Assembly: GCF_002002905.1 (NCBI RefSeq)
Contig: NZ_CP019509.1
Span: 992,001-1,056,000 of the forward strand
Direction of reading: 5' to 3'
Origin: Aquaspirillum sp. LM1
GTDB taxonomy: Bacteria; Pseudomonadota; Gammaproteobacteria; Burkholderiales; Aquaspirillaceae
DNA: 64,000 bases
The position numbers were made by a program, and so were the translations under genes. Every line of letters starts with the position of its first letter. Position 1 is the stretch's first letter. Under the pieces are notes generated by a model. The model worked only from the letters and a program-made list of their open reading frames with translations, did not search any database and was not told the DNA's origin. This document shows, in pieces, positions 9,737 through 18,980 of the stretch.

Positions 9737-9742
9737 ATTGTA
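9737..9742 (-). promoter_or_regulatory. -10 box for the tRNA-like RNA
   Basis: TACAAT on the minus strand, ending 6 bases before the first G of the 10-bp stem, which is where transcription would begin. No good -35 hexamer is evident. Confidence 0.4.
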
Positions 9743-9819
9743 CCGACCAGAACCATGTTCGGCCATAAAATCGACAACCCTGAAGCCCACCTCAAGGGGA
9801 ATGCACCGCCAAAATCCCC

Positions 9820-10200
9820 CTACGCCCGTTCCAGCACCACAAATGCCAGGCACTGGCTGCGTTCGTCGCTGATGCTCAGGTGGCAGTGAATGATGCCGCG
9901 CTGTTGCAGCCAGCTGGCCAATTCGTCTGAAAACGCCCAGCCGGGGCGGCCCAGGGTGTCGTGGGTGACGGCCAGCGCGCCCAGGGTCACCGGGGCGCGC
10001 AGGCCGGTGCCGGCGGCTTTGGCAAAGGCTTCCTTGGCGGCAAAGCGTTTGGCCAGCAGCCGGGCCGGGTCGTGGGCGCTGGCCCAGTCCGGCCATTCGG
10101 CGGGGGAGAGAATGCGCCGGGCAAAGCGTTCGCCATGGCGGACCAGGGCGGTACGGATGCGGTCGATTTCCACCAGATCCGAGCCGATGCCGGCAATCAT
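9820..10200 (-). CDS. acpS: Holo-[acyl-carrier-protein] synthase
   Basis: 126 residues, the usual size. [15 protein letters not shown] at the N-terminus carries the metal-binding Asp of the family, and [16 protein letters not shown] carries the second conserved segment (Glu and Lys). The enzyme moves 4'-phosphopantetheine from CoA to the serine of apo-ACP in fatty-acid synthesis. Its start overlaps the pdxJ stop by 4 bases, the common pdxJ-acpS pairing of beta- and gammaproteobacteria. It is the last gene of the lepA-to-acpS run. Confidence 0.97.
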   Translation of the reverse strand: MIAGIGSDLVEIDRIRTALVRHGERFARRILSPAEWPDWASAHDPARLLAKRFAAKEAFAKAAGTGLRAPVTLGALAVTHDTLGRPGWAFSDELASWLQQRGIIHCHLSISDERSQCLAFVVLERA

Positions 10201-10931
10201 GCTGCGCTGCGCCGGGCTTCCACCATCAGGGCTTTCATGTCGCGCACGGCGCGGTCAAAGCCGGTAAACAACGCCTGGGCCACAATGGCGTGGCCGATGT
10301 TCAGCTCGCAGATATCGGGAATGGCGGCCACCGCTTGTACATTGTGGTAGTGCAGGCCATGGCCGGCGTTGACCACCAGGCCCTTGAAGCGGCCACTTTC
10401 GGCGGCGTCGCGGATGCGCGCCAGTTCGGTTTGCCGGGCGGTGTGGCCAATGGCGTCGGCGTAGCGGCCAGTGTGCAGCTCCACCACGGGGGCACCGGCT
10501 TCCACGGCGGCGGTCAGCGAGGTGTCGTCCGGGTCGATGAACAGCGACACGCGAATGCCGGCGGCGGTGAGCTGACGGGTGTAGTCGCGCACCACGTCAA
10601 AGTGGCGCTCAACATCCAGGCCGCCTTCGGTGGTGAGTTCTTCGCGTTTTTCCGGCACCAGGCACACGTCATCCGGGCGGGTGGCCAGGGCGTGGTCGAG
10701 CATTTCCGGAGTGAGGGCCATTTCCAGGTTCATCCGGGTTTTCAGCGCGCGGCGCAGCAGGCGCACATCTTCGTCCTTGATGTGGCGACGGTCTTCGCGC
10801 AGGTGCAGGGTAATCAGGTCAGCGCCGGCGGTTTCGGCCACCAGGGCGGCTTCCAGCGGGCTGGGGTAATGGGTGCCGCGTGCATTGCGCAACGTGGCCA
10901 CATGGTCGATGTTCACCCCTAACAGGATCAT
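10197..10931 (-). CDS. pdxJ: Pyridoxine 5'-phosphate synthase
   Basis: 244 residues from ATG 10931, preferred over the GTG at 10946 because GGAG lies 9 bases before it and PdxJ proteins begin near [19 protein letters not shown]. The enzyme condenses 1-deoxyxylulose 5-phosphate with aminoacetone 3-phosphate to form PNP, the last step of de novo vitamin B6 synthesis. Family segments include [24 protein letters not shown] and VSLFIDPD. The gene is coupled to acpS and lies about 65 bases after recO. Confidence 0.97.
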   Translation of the reverse strand: MILLGVNIDHVATLRNARGTHYPSPLEAALVAETAGADLITLHLREDRRHIKDEDVRLLRRALKTRMNLEMALTPEMLDHALATRPDDVCLVPEKREELTTEGGLDVERHFDVVRDYTRQLTAAGIRVSLFIDPDDTSLTAAVEAGAPVVELHTGRYADAIGHTARQTELARIRDAAESGRFKGLVVNAGHGLHYHNVQAVAAIPDICELNIGHAIVAQALFTGFDRAVRDMKALMVEARRSAA

Positions 10932-10996
10932 GATGCGGGTCTCCACAGTAGCCGGCAGCCGGGGCTGTCCGGGTGTTTCAGTATCGGCCTGGCGGC

Positions 10997-11719
10997 TTAG
11001 TGTGCGGCCAGACCAGCCAAATGCTGCATCAGTTCGCGGGTGGCCAGCGGCGTGCTGCCCAGGCAGTCGGCCAGAAGCTGGCGGGTCAGGCTGCGGGCTT
11101 CGCGCACGGTCAGCGGGTCAGAAAAATCTTCGTCGGCCAGCGCCAGCAGGGTGCTGCCGCTGAACTCGCCCTGGCTGTCGGCCAGGATGCCGTTGGGCAG
11201 CTGACAATGATACCGTCCGGCGGCGTCCAGCGGGGCACCGTCGTGGGTGCAGCGCAGGCTGGGGGCATAGCCCAGTTCGGCCAGAAGGCGCAGTTCAAAC
11301 CGGCGCAACAGCGCTGACATGTCCTGACGGCCATCGCGCGGGCCGATGGCGCGCACGGTGGCGGCGTAGTCGGCAAACAGCGCGGGGTGCGGGTCTTCGC
11401 GGGCGGTCAGGCGCAGCAGCAGTTCGTTCAGGTATAGCCCGGCCAGCAAGGGCACGCCGCCCAGCTGCGGCAATGCGCCCTGCCAGTCGGCGTGAGCCAG
11501 GGTTTTCAGCTCGGTTTTGCCAAACCAGCCCAGCACCAGCGGCTGAAACGGCAGCAGCAGGCCGCGCAGGGCGGCGCGGGGCCGGCGTGCGCCGCGCGCC
11601 ACCACGGAAACCCGGCCATGGTCGCGGGTAAACAGCTCGACAATCAGGCTGGTTTCCTTGTAGGCCTGCGCATGCAGCACAAAGGCGGGCTGGTGGTCTA
11701 CCTTGCCGGGGCTGGACAT
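10997..11719 (-). CDS. recO: DNA repair protein RecO
   Basis: 240 residues from ATG 11719 ([30 protein letters not shown]). The longer frame reaching 11860 runs into era and is not used. The N-terminal OB fold contains the [20 protein letters not shown] stretch. RecO works with RecF and RecR to load RecA on SSB-coated single strands. It starts 13 bases after era, in the usual rnc-era-recO order. Confidence 0.95.
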   Translation of the reverse strand: MSSPGKVDHQPAFVLHAQAYKETSLIVELFTRDHGRVSVVARGARRPRAALRGLLLPFQPLVLGWFGKTELKTLAHADWQGALPQLGGVPLLAGLYLNELLLRLTAREDPHPALFADYAATVRAIGPRDGRQDMSALLRRFELRLLAELGYAPSLRCTHDGAPLDAAGRYHCQLPNGILADSQGEFSGSTLLALADEDFSDPLTVREARSLTRQLLADCLGSTPLATRELMQHLAGLAAH

Positions 11720-11732
11720 GACGGCGGCGGGC

Positions 11733-12773
11733 TCAGTCCAGGTTGAACTGCTTGAGGAAACGCACGTCGTCGGCCCAGCCGCTCTTGACCTTGACCCAGA
11801 CTTCCAGGAACACCTTGCTGTTGAACAGTTTTTCCATATCGGTGCGCGCTTCGGTGGCAATTTTTTTCATGCGCTCGCCATCACGGCCAATCAGGATGGC
11901 TTTTTGCCCGGCCTTGTCCACCAGCACGGCAGCGTAGATGCGGCGCAGATTGCCTTCGATTTCAAATTTTTCGATTTCGACGTTCATCGAGTACGGCAGT
12001 TCTTCGCCCAGGTAGCGGAACAGTTTTTCCCGCACCAGTTCGGCGGCCAGAAAGCGTTCGTTCTTGTCGGTGACCATGTCTTCCGGGTAGAGCGGCACGC
12101 TGTGCGGCAGGTGCGGCTCGACCACATTCAGCAGCAGGTCCATGCGGTGGCCGTGCTTGGCGCTGACCGAGACGATTTCGGCAAAGTTGAATTCGGCGCT
12201 GGCCTTGAGCAGGAAGTTGGCCATGTCGGCCTTGTCCTTGACCCGGTCGGCCTTGTTGACCACCAGAATCACCGGGCGGTGCGCGGGCAAGAGGGCAATC
12301 ACTTCGCGGTCGGCGTCGGACAGGCGGCCCGCTTCCAGCACAAACAGCACGCAGTCCACATCAGACAGGGATTCCTTGACGCTGCGGTTGAGCGCTTCGT
12401 TCAGCGCGTTGCGGTGGCGGGTTTGAAAGCCTGGGGTATCAACAAAAATATACTGCGCCTTGGCGGTGGTCTGGATGCCGGTAACGCGATGGCGGGTGGT
12501 CTGGGCTTTTTTCGAGGTGATGCTGATTTTTTGCCCGATCAGGTGGTTCATCAGCGTGGATTTGCCCACGTTGGGGCGGCCAACAATCGCCACAAAACCA
12601 CAGCGGTAGTCTTCCGGCACGTCCATGGCGGCGGCGGGCAGTGCCTGCAGGGCGGCTTCCAGTTGTTCTGCCGACAGACCGTCGGCGTCGGCGGCCAGGG
12701 TCACAGCGTGCGGGTCATGCGCGTCGGCATCGGTCTGGGTGTCGTCGGCAGGGTGCGGGGTAGGATGGGTCAT
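11733..12773 (-). CDS. era: GTPase Era
   Basis: 346 residues, longer than the common 300. The first 55 or so are an acidic, His/Ala-rich extension (HPTPHPADDTQTDADAHD...) before the GTPase domain: G1 GRPNVGKST, G3 DTPGF, G4 NKAD. A C-terminal KH domain (around residues 250-330) ends in LEVWVKVKSGWADD. Era binds the 3' end of 16S rRNA and aids 30S maturation. It sits directly after rnc with a 2-base gap, so the two are co-transcribed. Confidence 0.97.
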   Translation of the reverse strand: MTHPTPHPADDTQTDADAHDPHAVTLAADADGLSAEQLEAALQALPAAAMDVPEDYRCGFVAIVGRPNVGKSTLMNHLIGQKISITSKKAQTTRHRVTGIQTTAKAQYIFVDTPGFQTRHRNALNEALNRSVKESLSDVDCVLFVLEAGRLSDADREVIALLPAHRPVILVVNKADRVKDKADMANFLLKASAEFNFAEIVSVSAKHGHRMDLLLNVVEPHLPHSVPLYPEDMVTDKNERFLAAELVREKLFRYLGEELPYSMNVEIEKFEIEGNLRRIYAAVLVDKAGQKAILIGRDGERMKKIATEARTDMEKLFNSKVFLEVWVKVKSGWADDVRFLKQFNLD

Positions 12774-12775
12774 GG

Positions 12776-13480
12776 TCAGGGCTTTCTGCGGGCAGGTTGC
12801 CGGGCTTCGAGGGCGCTCAGGGCCAACTCGGCGGCTTGTTGTTCGGCAGCGCGGCGGCTGCCGCCCTGCCCTTCGGTCATGATGCCAATTTCGGCCAGGT
12901 CACAGGCCACCCGGAACGATTGTTCGTGGGCTTCGCCGAGCTGGGCCAGGATGGTGTAGCGCGGCAGGCTGTAGCGTTTGGCTTGCAGGGCTTCCTGCAA
13001 CCGGGTTTTGGCGTCTTTGGCGTGCTTGTTGGGGTCGATGGCGGCAATCCGGCTGGCGTACAGCCCGCGCACCACCTGTTCGGCCTGGGCAAAGTCCACA
13101 TCAAAGCTGACGGCGGCAAACAGTGCTTCCAGTGCATCGGCCAGAATCGACGCCCGGTCGTGGCCGCCGCTTTTCAGTTCGCCTTCGCCCAGAAACAGGC
13201 AGTCGCCAATGTTCAGTTCACGGGCAATATCGGCCAGGGTGGCCTGGTTTACCAGGTTGGCGCGCAGGCGCGACAGCTCGCCTTCGCTCAATTGGCCAAA
13301 CTGGTCGTAGAGCATGCGCGCCACGGTGTAATTCAGGATGCTGTCGCCAATGAATTCAAAGCGTTCGTTATTGGTGGAACTGTAACTGCGGTGCGTCAGC
13401 GCCTGACGCAATAGCTGCGGTTGGCGAAACGCATGGCCCAGCCGGCGGGCCAGCCGGTCAAGGTTGAGGGGATGGGTCAC
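12776..13480 (-). CDS. rnc: Ribonuclease III
   Basis: 234 residues. The signature NNERFEFIGDSILNYTVARMLYDQF includes the catalytic acidic pair of the RNase III domain (residues ~35-60), and a second acidic cluster lies in SILADALEALFAAVSFD. A double-stranded RNA-binding domain fills residues ~155-225. The enzyme cuts pre-rRNA and structured mRNAs. It is followed closely by era; lepB lies 145 bases upstream. Confidence 0.97.
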   Translation of the reverse strand: MTHPLNLDRLARRLGHAFRQPQLLRQALTHRSYSSTNNERFEFIGDSILNYTVARMLYDQFGQLSEGELSRLRANLVNQATLADIARELNIGDCLFLGEGELKSGGHDRASILADALEALFAAVSFDVDFAQAEQVVRGLYASRIAAIDPNKHAKDAKTRLQEALQAKRYSLPRYTILAQLGEAHEQSFRVACDLAEIGIMTEGQGGSRRAAEQQAAELALSALEARQPARRKP

Positions 13481-13625
13481 TGCCTGTCTGCCTTAGCGTG
13501 CAAGTCAAAAGGGAAACGCCGGGGCATGGCCGCCGGCGGGAAGGCGGCCTGAGGGCGCTGGCGCGCGCTCAGGCCAGTTTTGGCCATTGTAGCCCGCCCT
13601 GCGCGGGGCGGCCATCTGTCGGTGC

Positions 13626-14594
13626 TTATTGAATCCGCTGGCCGACGCGGGACAATTCGGCAAAGTTCATCCAGATCATGAAAGCCTTGCCCACCAGCAG
13701 GTGGTCATCAACAAAGCCCCAGTAACGGCCATCGTGGCTGTTGTCGCGGTTGTCGCCCATCATGAAATACTGGCCTGCCGGCACCTTGCAGGTAAAGCCG
13801 CTGTCGGTGTATTCACACTGTTCGCGGCCAGGAAAGTCGGCCACGGCAGGCAAGAACACCGAGGGTTTGTTGTCTTCCAGCAGCACCGGGTAGCGGTGGC
13901 TGCCCTGGGTTTCCTGCAGGCGACGGGTTTGCACCATGGTCATGGCTTTGCCGGTTTCGGCATAGTCGTACAGGCCATCTTCGCGCAGCGGCAGCGGCTT
14001 GCCGTTGATGCTCAACTGCTTGTTGTGATAGCGCACGGTATCGCCAGGCAGGCCAATCACCCGCTTGATGAAGTTTACTTTCGGGTCAGGCGGAAAGTTG
14101 AACACCACCACGTCGCCGCGCTGCACGTTGCTGACTGGCACAACCACGGTATTGAGTACCGGCAGACGCAGGCCGTAGGTGAATTTGTTCACCAGGATGA
14201 AGTCGCCCACCACCAGGCCGGGGCGCATCGACGACGATGGAATCTGAAACGGCTCCACCAGAAACGAGCGCAGGCCAAACACCAGCAGCATGATCGGGAA
14301 AAAGCTTTTGGCGTATTCCACATAATGCGGTTCCAGCACGTCGCTGGCGCGGCGCGGGGCCAGAAGCCAGCGGTTCAGCCCGGCAATCACCCCGGTGACC
14401 AGCACAAACACCAGCATGACGGCAGAAAAGCTCATCCATTGCGCCAGCAGACCAAAGCCGCCCAGCACCAGCGCCAGATACCCGGCCTGCACGCCAAACG
14501 GCTGGTCTTTGTCACCGGCCTGCTTCTTGGCCGAGGTGGCAATCAGGATAGGCCCCAGCACGGCGAGCACGGCAAAAATCACGGTCCAGTTCAT
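13626..14594 (-). CDS. lepB: Signal peptidase I
   Basis: 322 residues. Two hydrophobic segments (residues ~4-20 and ~38-72) anchor it in the inner membrane with the catalytic domain in the periplasm. The serine nucleophile lies in EPFQIPSSSMRPGL (about Ser122) and the general-base lysine in VNFIKRVIGLPGD; MMGDNRDNSHDGR is the conserved C-terminal box. It removes signal peptides from exported proteins. It starts 73 bases after lepA, the standard lepA-lepB pair. Confidence 0.97.
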   Translation of the reverse strand: MNWTVIFAVLAVLGPILIATSAKKQAGDKDQPFGVQAGYLALVLGGFGLLAQWMSFSAVMLVFVLVTGVIAGLNRWLLAPRRASDVLEPHYVEYAKSFFPIMLLVFGLRSFLVEPFQIPSSSMRPGLVVGDFILVNKFTYGLRLPVLNTVVVPVSNVQRGDVVVFNFPPDPKVNFIKRVIGLPGDTVRYHNKQLSINGKPLPLREDGLYDYAETGKAMTMVQTRRLQETQGSHRYPVLLEDNKPSVFLPAVADFPGREQCEYTDSGFTCKVPAGQYFMMGDNRDNSHDGRYWGFVDDHLLVGKAFMIWMNFAELSRVGQRIQ

Positions 14595-14667
14595 TCAAGT
14601 CCTTCAGACAGGCAGTTAAGCGGGCCAAGGCCCCCGGTGCCTATATGGTGGCACGGGGGCGGTGCCC

Positions 14668-16461
14668 TTATTTGTCGCTGACTTGCAAAATGGCCAGGAA
14701 GGCGGCTTGCGGAATTTCCACATTACCCACCTGCTTCATGCGTTTCTTGCCGGCCTTTTGCTTTTCCAGCAGCTTTTTCTTACGGGTGATGTCGCCGCCG
14801 TAGCACTTGGCCAGCACGTTCTTGCGCAGGGCCTTGATGGTTTCCCGGGCAATGATGTGGCTGCCGATGGTGGCTTGCACGGCGATATCGAACATCTGGC
14901 GCGGAATCAGCTCACGCATTTTCGACGCCAGTTCACGGCCCCGGTACACGCTGGTGGCGCGGTGAACAATCAGGCTCAGCGCGTCCACTTTCTCACCGTT
15001 GACCATGATGTCCAGCTTGACCAGATCGGCGGCCTGAAATTCCTTGAAATCGTAATCCAGCGAGGCATAGCCCCGGCTGGTGGACTTCAGCTTGTCAAAA
15101 AAGTCCATCACCACTTCGTTCATCGGCATGTCGTAGGTCAGCATCACCTGACGGCCCATGTACTGCATATTGCGCTGTACGCCGCGCTTCTGGTTGCACA
15201 GCGTCATCACCGCGCCAACGTAATCCTGCGGCACCAGGATGGTGGAGGTGATGATGGGTTCGCGGATTTCCTCAATCTTGCCCAGGTCGGGCAGCTTGGA
15301 CGGGTTGGCCACTTCAATCAGCTCGCCGTCTTTCATCACCACTTCGTACACCACGGTGGGCGCGGTGGTGATCAGGTCCATATCGTATTCGCGTTCCAGT
15401 CGTTCCTGAACGATCTCCAGGTGCAACAGGCCGAGAAAACCGCAGCGGAAGCCAAAGCCCAGCGCTTGCGATACTTCTGGTTCGTAATGCAGCGAGGCGT
15501 CGTTCAGCTGGAGTTTTTCCAGCGCGTCGCGCAGCGATTCGTAGTCGTGGCTTTCCACCGGGTAAAGCCCGGCAAACACCTGCGATTTCACTTCCTTGAA
15601 GCCGGGCAGCGCTTCGCTGGCCGGTTTGCCCACCACGGTAATGGTGTCGCCCACCTTGGCCGATTTGAGTTCCTTGATGCCGGCAATCACAAAGCCCACT
15701 TCGCCGGCGCACAGTTCGCTGCGCGATTCGGACTTCGGGGTGAACACACCCACCTGTTCGCACAGGTGCTGTGCCAGGGTGGACATGAACAGAATCTTGT
15801 CTTTCGGGCGCAGCACGCCGTCCACCACGCGCACCAGCATCACCACGCCCACGTAGTTGTCAAACCACGAGTCGATGATCAGCGCCTTCAGCGGGCCGTC
15901 CGGGTTGCCTTGCGGTGCCGGAATCTTCTGCACCACGGTTTCCAGGATATCTTCGATGCCGATGCCACTTTTGGCCGAAGCGCGCACGGCGTCGGTGGCT
16001 TCGATGCCGATGATGTCTTCGATTTCTTCGGCCACCCGTTCCGGCTCGGCGGCGGGCAGGTCGATCTTGTTCAGCACCGGTACCACTTCCACCCCGAGTT
16101 CAATCGCGGTGTAGCAGTTGGCCACGGTTTGCGCTTCCACCCCTTGCGAGGCGTCCACCACCAGCAGCGCGCCTTCGCAGGCGGACAGCGAGCGGCTGAC
16201 TTCATAAGAGAAGTCCACATGCCCTGGGGTGTCGATCAGGTTCAGGTGATAGATCTGGCCATCGCGGGCCTTGTAGCGCAGCGCAGCAGTTTGCGCCTTG
16301 ATGGTGATGCCGCGCTCGCGCTCGATGTCCATCGAGTCGAGCACTTGAGCATCCATCTCGCGGTCGGACAAGCCGCCGCAAAACTGGATGAAACGGTCGG
16401 CCAGGGTCGATTTACCGTGGTCGATATGGGCGATAATGGAAAAATTGCGGATATGCTTCAT
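14668..16461 (-). CDS. lepA: Elongation factor 4 (LepA)
   Basis: 597 residues from ATG 16461 ([20 protein letters not shown]); the frame runs further upstream to 16566 but the family start is clear. GTPase motifs are [17 protein letters not shown] and NKIDLP. The C-terminus holds the EF4-specific domain ([28 protein letters not shown]). It acts on the ribosome under stress or high ionic load. A large plus-strand frame over the same bases is only its antisense shadow. Confidence 0.98.
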   Translation of the reverse strand: MKHIRNFSIIAHIDHGKSTLADRFIQFCGGLSDREMDAQVLDSMDIERERGITIKAQTAALRYKARDGQIYHLNLIDTPGHVDFSYEVSRSLSACEGALLVVDASQGVEAQTVANCYTAIELGVEVVPVLNKIDLPAAEPERVAEEIEDIIGIEATDAVRASAKSGIGIEDILETVVQKIPAPQGNPDGPLKALIIDSWFDNYVGVVMLVRVVDGVLRPKDKILFMSTLAQHLCEQVGVFTPKSESRSELCAGEVGFVIAGIKELKSAKVGDTITVVGKPASEALPGFKEVKSQVFAGLYPVESHDYESLRDALEKLQLNDASLHYEPEVSQALGFGFRCGFLGLLHLEIVQERLEREYDMDLITTAPTVVYEVVMKDGELIEVANPSKLPDLGKIEEIREPIITSTILVPQDYVGAVMTLCNQKRGVQRNMQYMGRQVMLTYDMPMNEVVMDFFDKLKSTSRGYASLDYDFKEFQAADLVKLDIMVNGEKVDALSLIVHRATSVYRGRELASKMRELIPRQMFDIAVQATIGSHIIARETIKALRKNVLAKCYGGDITRKKKLLEKQKAGKKRMKQVGNVEIPQAAFLAILQVSDK

Positions 16462-16596
16462 GGCGGGTCGCGAATGATAAGAAGCGTTTTGTCCTGGCAG
16501 CACGGTGACGGCACAGCGGGCCTTGCCGCGCCACGGCGCAGGAAAAACAGCTTCCCGGATGCGCAAGGCACCCTGGATGACTGAATGGCCCGGATT

Positions 16597-16836
16597 CTAG
16601 CGGATTTCCGCCAGCACTGCATCCAGTCGCACGGTATCCAGATGGTAGTGACAGATTTCTGTTTCACCGTGCATCAATACCGGCACCAGTTCGTCGAAAC
16701 GTGCCACCAGCGCCGGGTCGTCGTCCACGTCGATCACGTCCAGGGTAAACCCATGGCGGGCCTGATAAGGGCGCAGTGCGTCACGCATGGCGTGGCACAG
16801 GCTGCAGTATTCGCGAAAGTACAGGGTAAGGTGCAT
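16597..16836 (-). CDS. Glutaredoxin-like small protein
   Basis: 79 residues. The opening LTLYFREYCSLCHAMRDAL has the thioredoxin-fold redox motif Cys-Ser-Leu-Cys, and VPVLMHG supplies the cis-proline loop. This matches the short 'glutaredoxin family protein' (DUF836-type) often found beside lepA and degP in betaproteobacteria. Substrate unknown. It lies between lepA (136 bases downstream) and degP. Confidence 0.85.
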   Translation of the reverse strand: MHLTLYFREYCSLCHAMRDALRPYQARHGFTLDVIDVDDDPALVARFDELVPVLMHGETEICHYHLDTVRLDAVLAEIR

Positions 16837-17124
16837 GGGCGCGCTCGACGAAAAAACAGGGACATCACCGGTTCACGCCAGGCCAGGCACAGACCGCCAG
16901 GGCGATGAGCGTCACCGGGGCATTGGCACGATGCGCCGCCGGGTGCTGCCCCTTGCCGTGACGGCGTATGCGCTTGCGCCAGCATGAACCGCTTTTCAAG
17001 GGGGTGACTGTAGCGCAACTGGCGGCAGATGGGGCAAATAAGCACAGCAGGGCGGGAGAATGCACCGGTACAAACCCGGCCCTGCTGCGGCGCTGGCGTT
17101 GATGCGAACAGGGACGCGGGGGGC
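16837..17124 (-). other. Intergenic, no gene recognised
   Basis: 288 bases between the degP stop and the glutaredoxin-like start. The frames that cross it have odd composition (Cys/Arg/Pro-rich) and no start signal. I see no strong terminator with a T-run. It should hold the promoter of the downstream gene. Confidence 0.5.
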
Positions 17125-18531
17125 TTATTTCTCCGCCACTGGCACCGCCACAAACAGGGTATTGCCATCGCGGATCAAGCGCAGCGCCAGGGTGTCACCC
17201 GGCTTGGCGGCGGCCACCTGCTCGCGCAGCTGGTCGGCGCTGCTCAGGGCGAGATTGTTGACACCAACAATCACATCACCCGGCTGCACCCCGGCGCGGG
17301 CGGCCAGCCCCTGCACCCGTTGCACCAGCAGGCCATACGGCACGCGCAGTGCGCGTTGCTGGGCCGGGCTGAGTTCGCTCAGCGTCATGTTAAGCCGGGC
17401 CAGCGGCGGCTGGGCGTTGGGCTGGCGCGCACGGGCCTGGCGTTCGTTGGGGTCGGCCATTTCATTCGGGATGACGGTGACGCTGCGGTTGGCCTTGTTG
17501 CGCCAGATCTCCAGTGTCAGCGGCTGGCCAGGGCGGGCATTGCCAATCAGCCGGGCCAGGTCGCCCCAGTTATCCACTGGCTTGCCGCCCACCTGCAGCA
17601 CGATGTCGCCGGATTTGATGCCAGCTTTGTCCGCCGGGCCGCCGGGTTCCACGCCATTGATCAGCGCACCGCTGGGGCGGGCCAGGCCAAACGACGCCGC
17701 CAGTTCGCGGCTGAGCTCCTGCACCGACACGCCAATCACCGCCCGCGATACCTTGCCCCGGCTTTTCAGCTGCTCGGCCACTTGCATGGCCACGTCAATC
17801 GGGATGGCAAAGGAAATGCCCATGAAGCCGCCGGAGCGGCTGTAAATCTGTGAATTGATGCCCACTACCTGACCGTCCAGATTGAACAGCGGGCCGCCGG
17901 AGTTGCCAGGGTTGACCGCCACGTCAGTCTGGATGAACGGCACGTAAGCGTCGCCGGGCAACTGACGGCCCTTGGCCGAGACGATGCCGGCGGTGACCGA
18001 GCTGTCAAAGCCAAATGGCGAGCCAATGGCCGCCACCCATTCCCCCACCTTGAGCTGGCTGGGGTTGCCCAGGGTGACGGTAGGCAGGCTGTGGCCGTCG
18101 ATTTTCAGCACGGCCACGTCGGTGCGGCTGTCGGCACCAATCAGCCTGGCCTTGAATTCGCGCTTGTCAGTGGTGCTGACGGTGATTTCATCGGCCTTGG
18201 CCACCACATGGGCGTTGGTCATGATGTAGCCATCGGCTGAAATCAGAAAGCCGGAGCCCAGCGAGCTTTGTTGTTGTTCACGCGGCTGGCCGGGCGGGTT
18301 GAAGCGGCGGAAGAACTCGGAAAACAGGTCATTGCCCAGTTCGTCGCCAAACGGATTGGCGCTGGTTTTCACCGTTTGCGTGGTGCTGATGTTTACCACG
18401 GTGCGGCCCTGGGTTTCTACCAGGCGGGTAAAGTCGGGCAGATCACGGGCGGCGTGGGCCACGGCGCTGCACAGCATGCTGGCCGCCAGCGCCCAGCCGG
18501 CCAACCGGCGGGAAAGCGTTAATGTCGACAT
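17125..18531 (-). CDS. degP: Periplasmic serine endoprotease DegP/MucD (Do family)
   Basis: 468 residues with a signal peptide ending near AVAHA-ARD (residue 28). The protease domain has the triad His108 (TNAHVV), Asp138 (SRTDVAVLK) and Ser211 (NPGNSGGPL). Two PDZ domains follow (about 255-345 and 370-460). It degrades or refolds misfolded envelope proteins. Its start overlaps the end of rseC, making it the last gene of the rpoE operon, as mucD is in pseudomonads and neisserial relatives. Confidence 0.95.
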   Translation of the reverse strand: MSTLTLSRRLAGWALAASMLCSAVAHAARDLPDFTRLVETQGRTVVNISTTQTVKTSANPFGDELGNDLFSEFFRRFNPPGQPREQQQSSLGSGFLISADGYIMTNAHVVAKADEITVSTTDKREFKARLIGADSRTDVAVLKIDGHSLPTVTLGNPSQLKVGEWVAAIGSPFGFDSSVTAGIVSAKGRQLPGDAYVPFIQTDVAVNPGNSGGPLFNLDGQVVGINSQIYSRSGGFMGISFAIPIDVAMQVAEQLKSRGKVSRAVIGVSVQELSRELAASFGLARPSGALINGVEPGGPADKAGIKSGDIVLQVGGKPVDNWGDLARLIGNARPGQPLTLEIWRNKANRSVTVIPNEMADPNERQARARQPNAQPPLARLNMTLSELSPAQQRALRVPYGLLVQRVQGLAARAGVQPGDVIVGVNNLALSSADQLREQVAAAKPGDTLALRLIRDGNTLFVAVPVAEK

Positions 18532-18980
18532 GATGAGGCGTTCCGAACAGAATCAGGTTGTACAAAGCGGGTAATGACCGGGTGGAAGGCGCTCAGGTTC
18601 CGCGCCTGGCGGCTGTGCCGGCGCACTGCCAGCAGGCTGGCCGCCAGCGCGGCCAGCGCCAGCAGCACCGACAGCGTTTCGCTGAATGCCGCACCAAGCA
18701 GCGCACCGGCCAGCAAGGCGGCCAGCGGCAGCGCGTACAGCAGCAGTGCGCTGTTCAGCACACTGTTCGGGCGCACCGCCACCACCACCCAGTCGCCGGC
18801 GCGGGCGGCCAGCGGGTTATCCACCAGAAAGGACGGTGCACCGCGCTGGAAGGTGCGTGCCAGGCTGAGCGAGCGGCAGCCGCGCACCGGGTCGCACTGC
18901 CCGCACGGAGTGTGCGGGCGCACCTCCACCCAGGCCTGCCGGCCTTCGCAGCGCAGGACGCGGGCTTCGGTTTCGATCAT
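18519..18980 (-). CDS. rseC: RseC/MucC-like sigma-E regulator protein
   Basis: 153 residues. The N-terminal part has the conserved cysteines of the SoxR-reducing/RseC family (PHTPCGQCDPVRGCRS). Two hydrophobic segments (residues ~77-95 and ~100-118) follow. The inner-membrane protein modulates sigma-E activity and is related to the Rsx electron-transfer helper RseC. The ATG overlaps the rseB stop by 4 bases, and the 3' end overlaps degP. Confidence 0.9.
   Translation of the reverse strand: MIETEARVLRCEGRQAWVEVRPHTPCGQCDPVRGCRSLSLARTFQRGAPSFLVDNPLAARAGDWVVVAVRPNSVLNSALLLYALPLAALLAGALLGAAFSETLSVLLALAALAASLLAVRRHSRQARNLSAFHPVITRFVQPDSVRNASSCRH

Noticed and set aside
9630-9872. 80-residue plus-strand frame containing GLDSNQRHHR
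   Set aside because: The phrase is a typical mistranslation of an antisense T-arm; the stretch is explained by the tRNA-like RNA on the minus strand.
14662-16584. 640-residue plus-strand frame
   Set aside because: It is the antisense shadow of lepA: His/Gln/Val-rich composition with no domain, while the minus strand has clear EF4 motifs.
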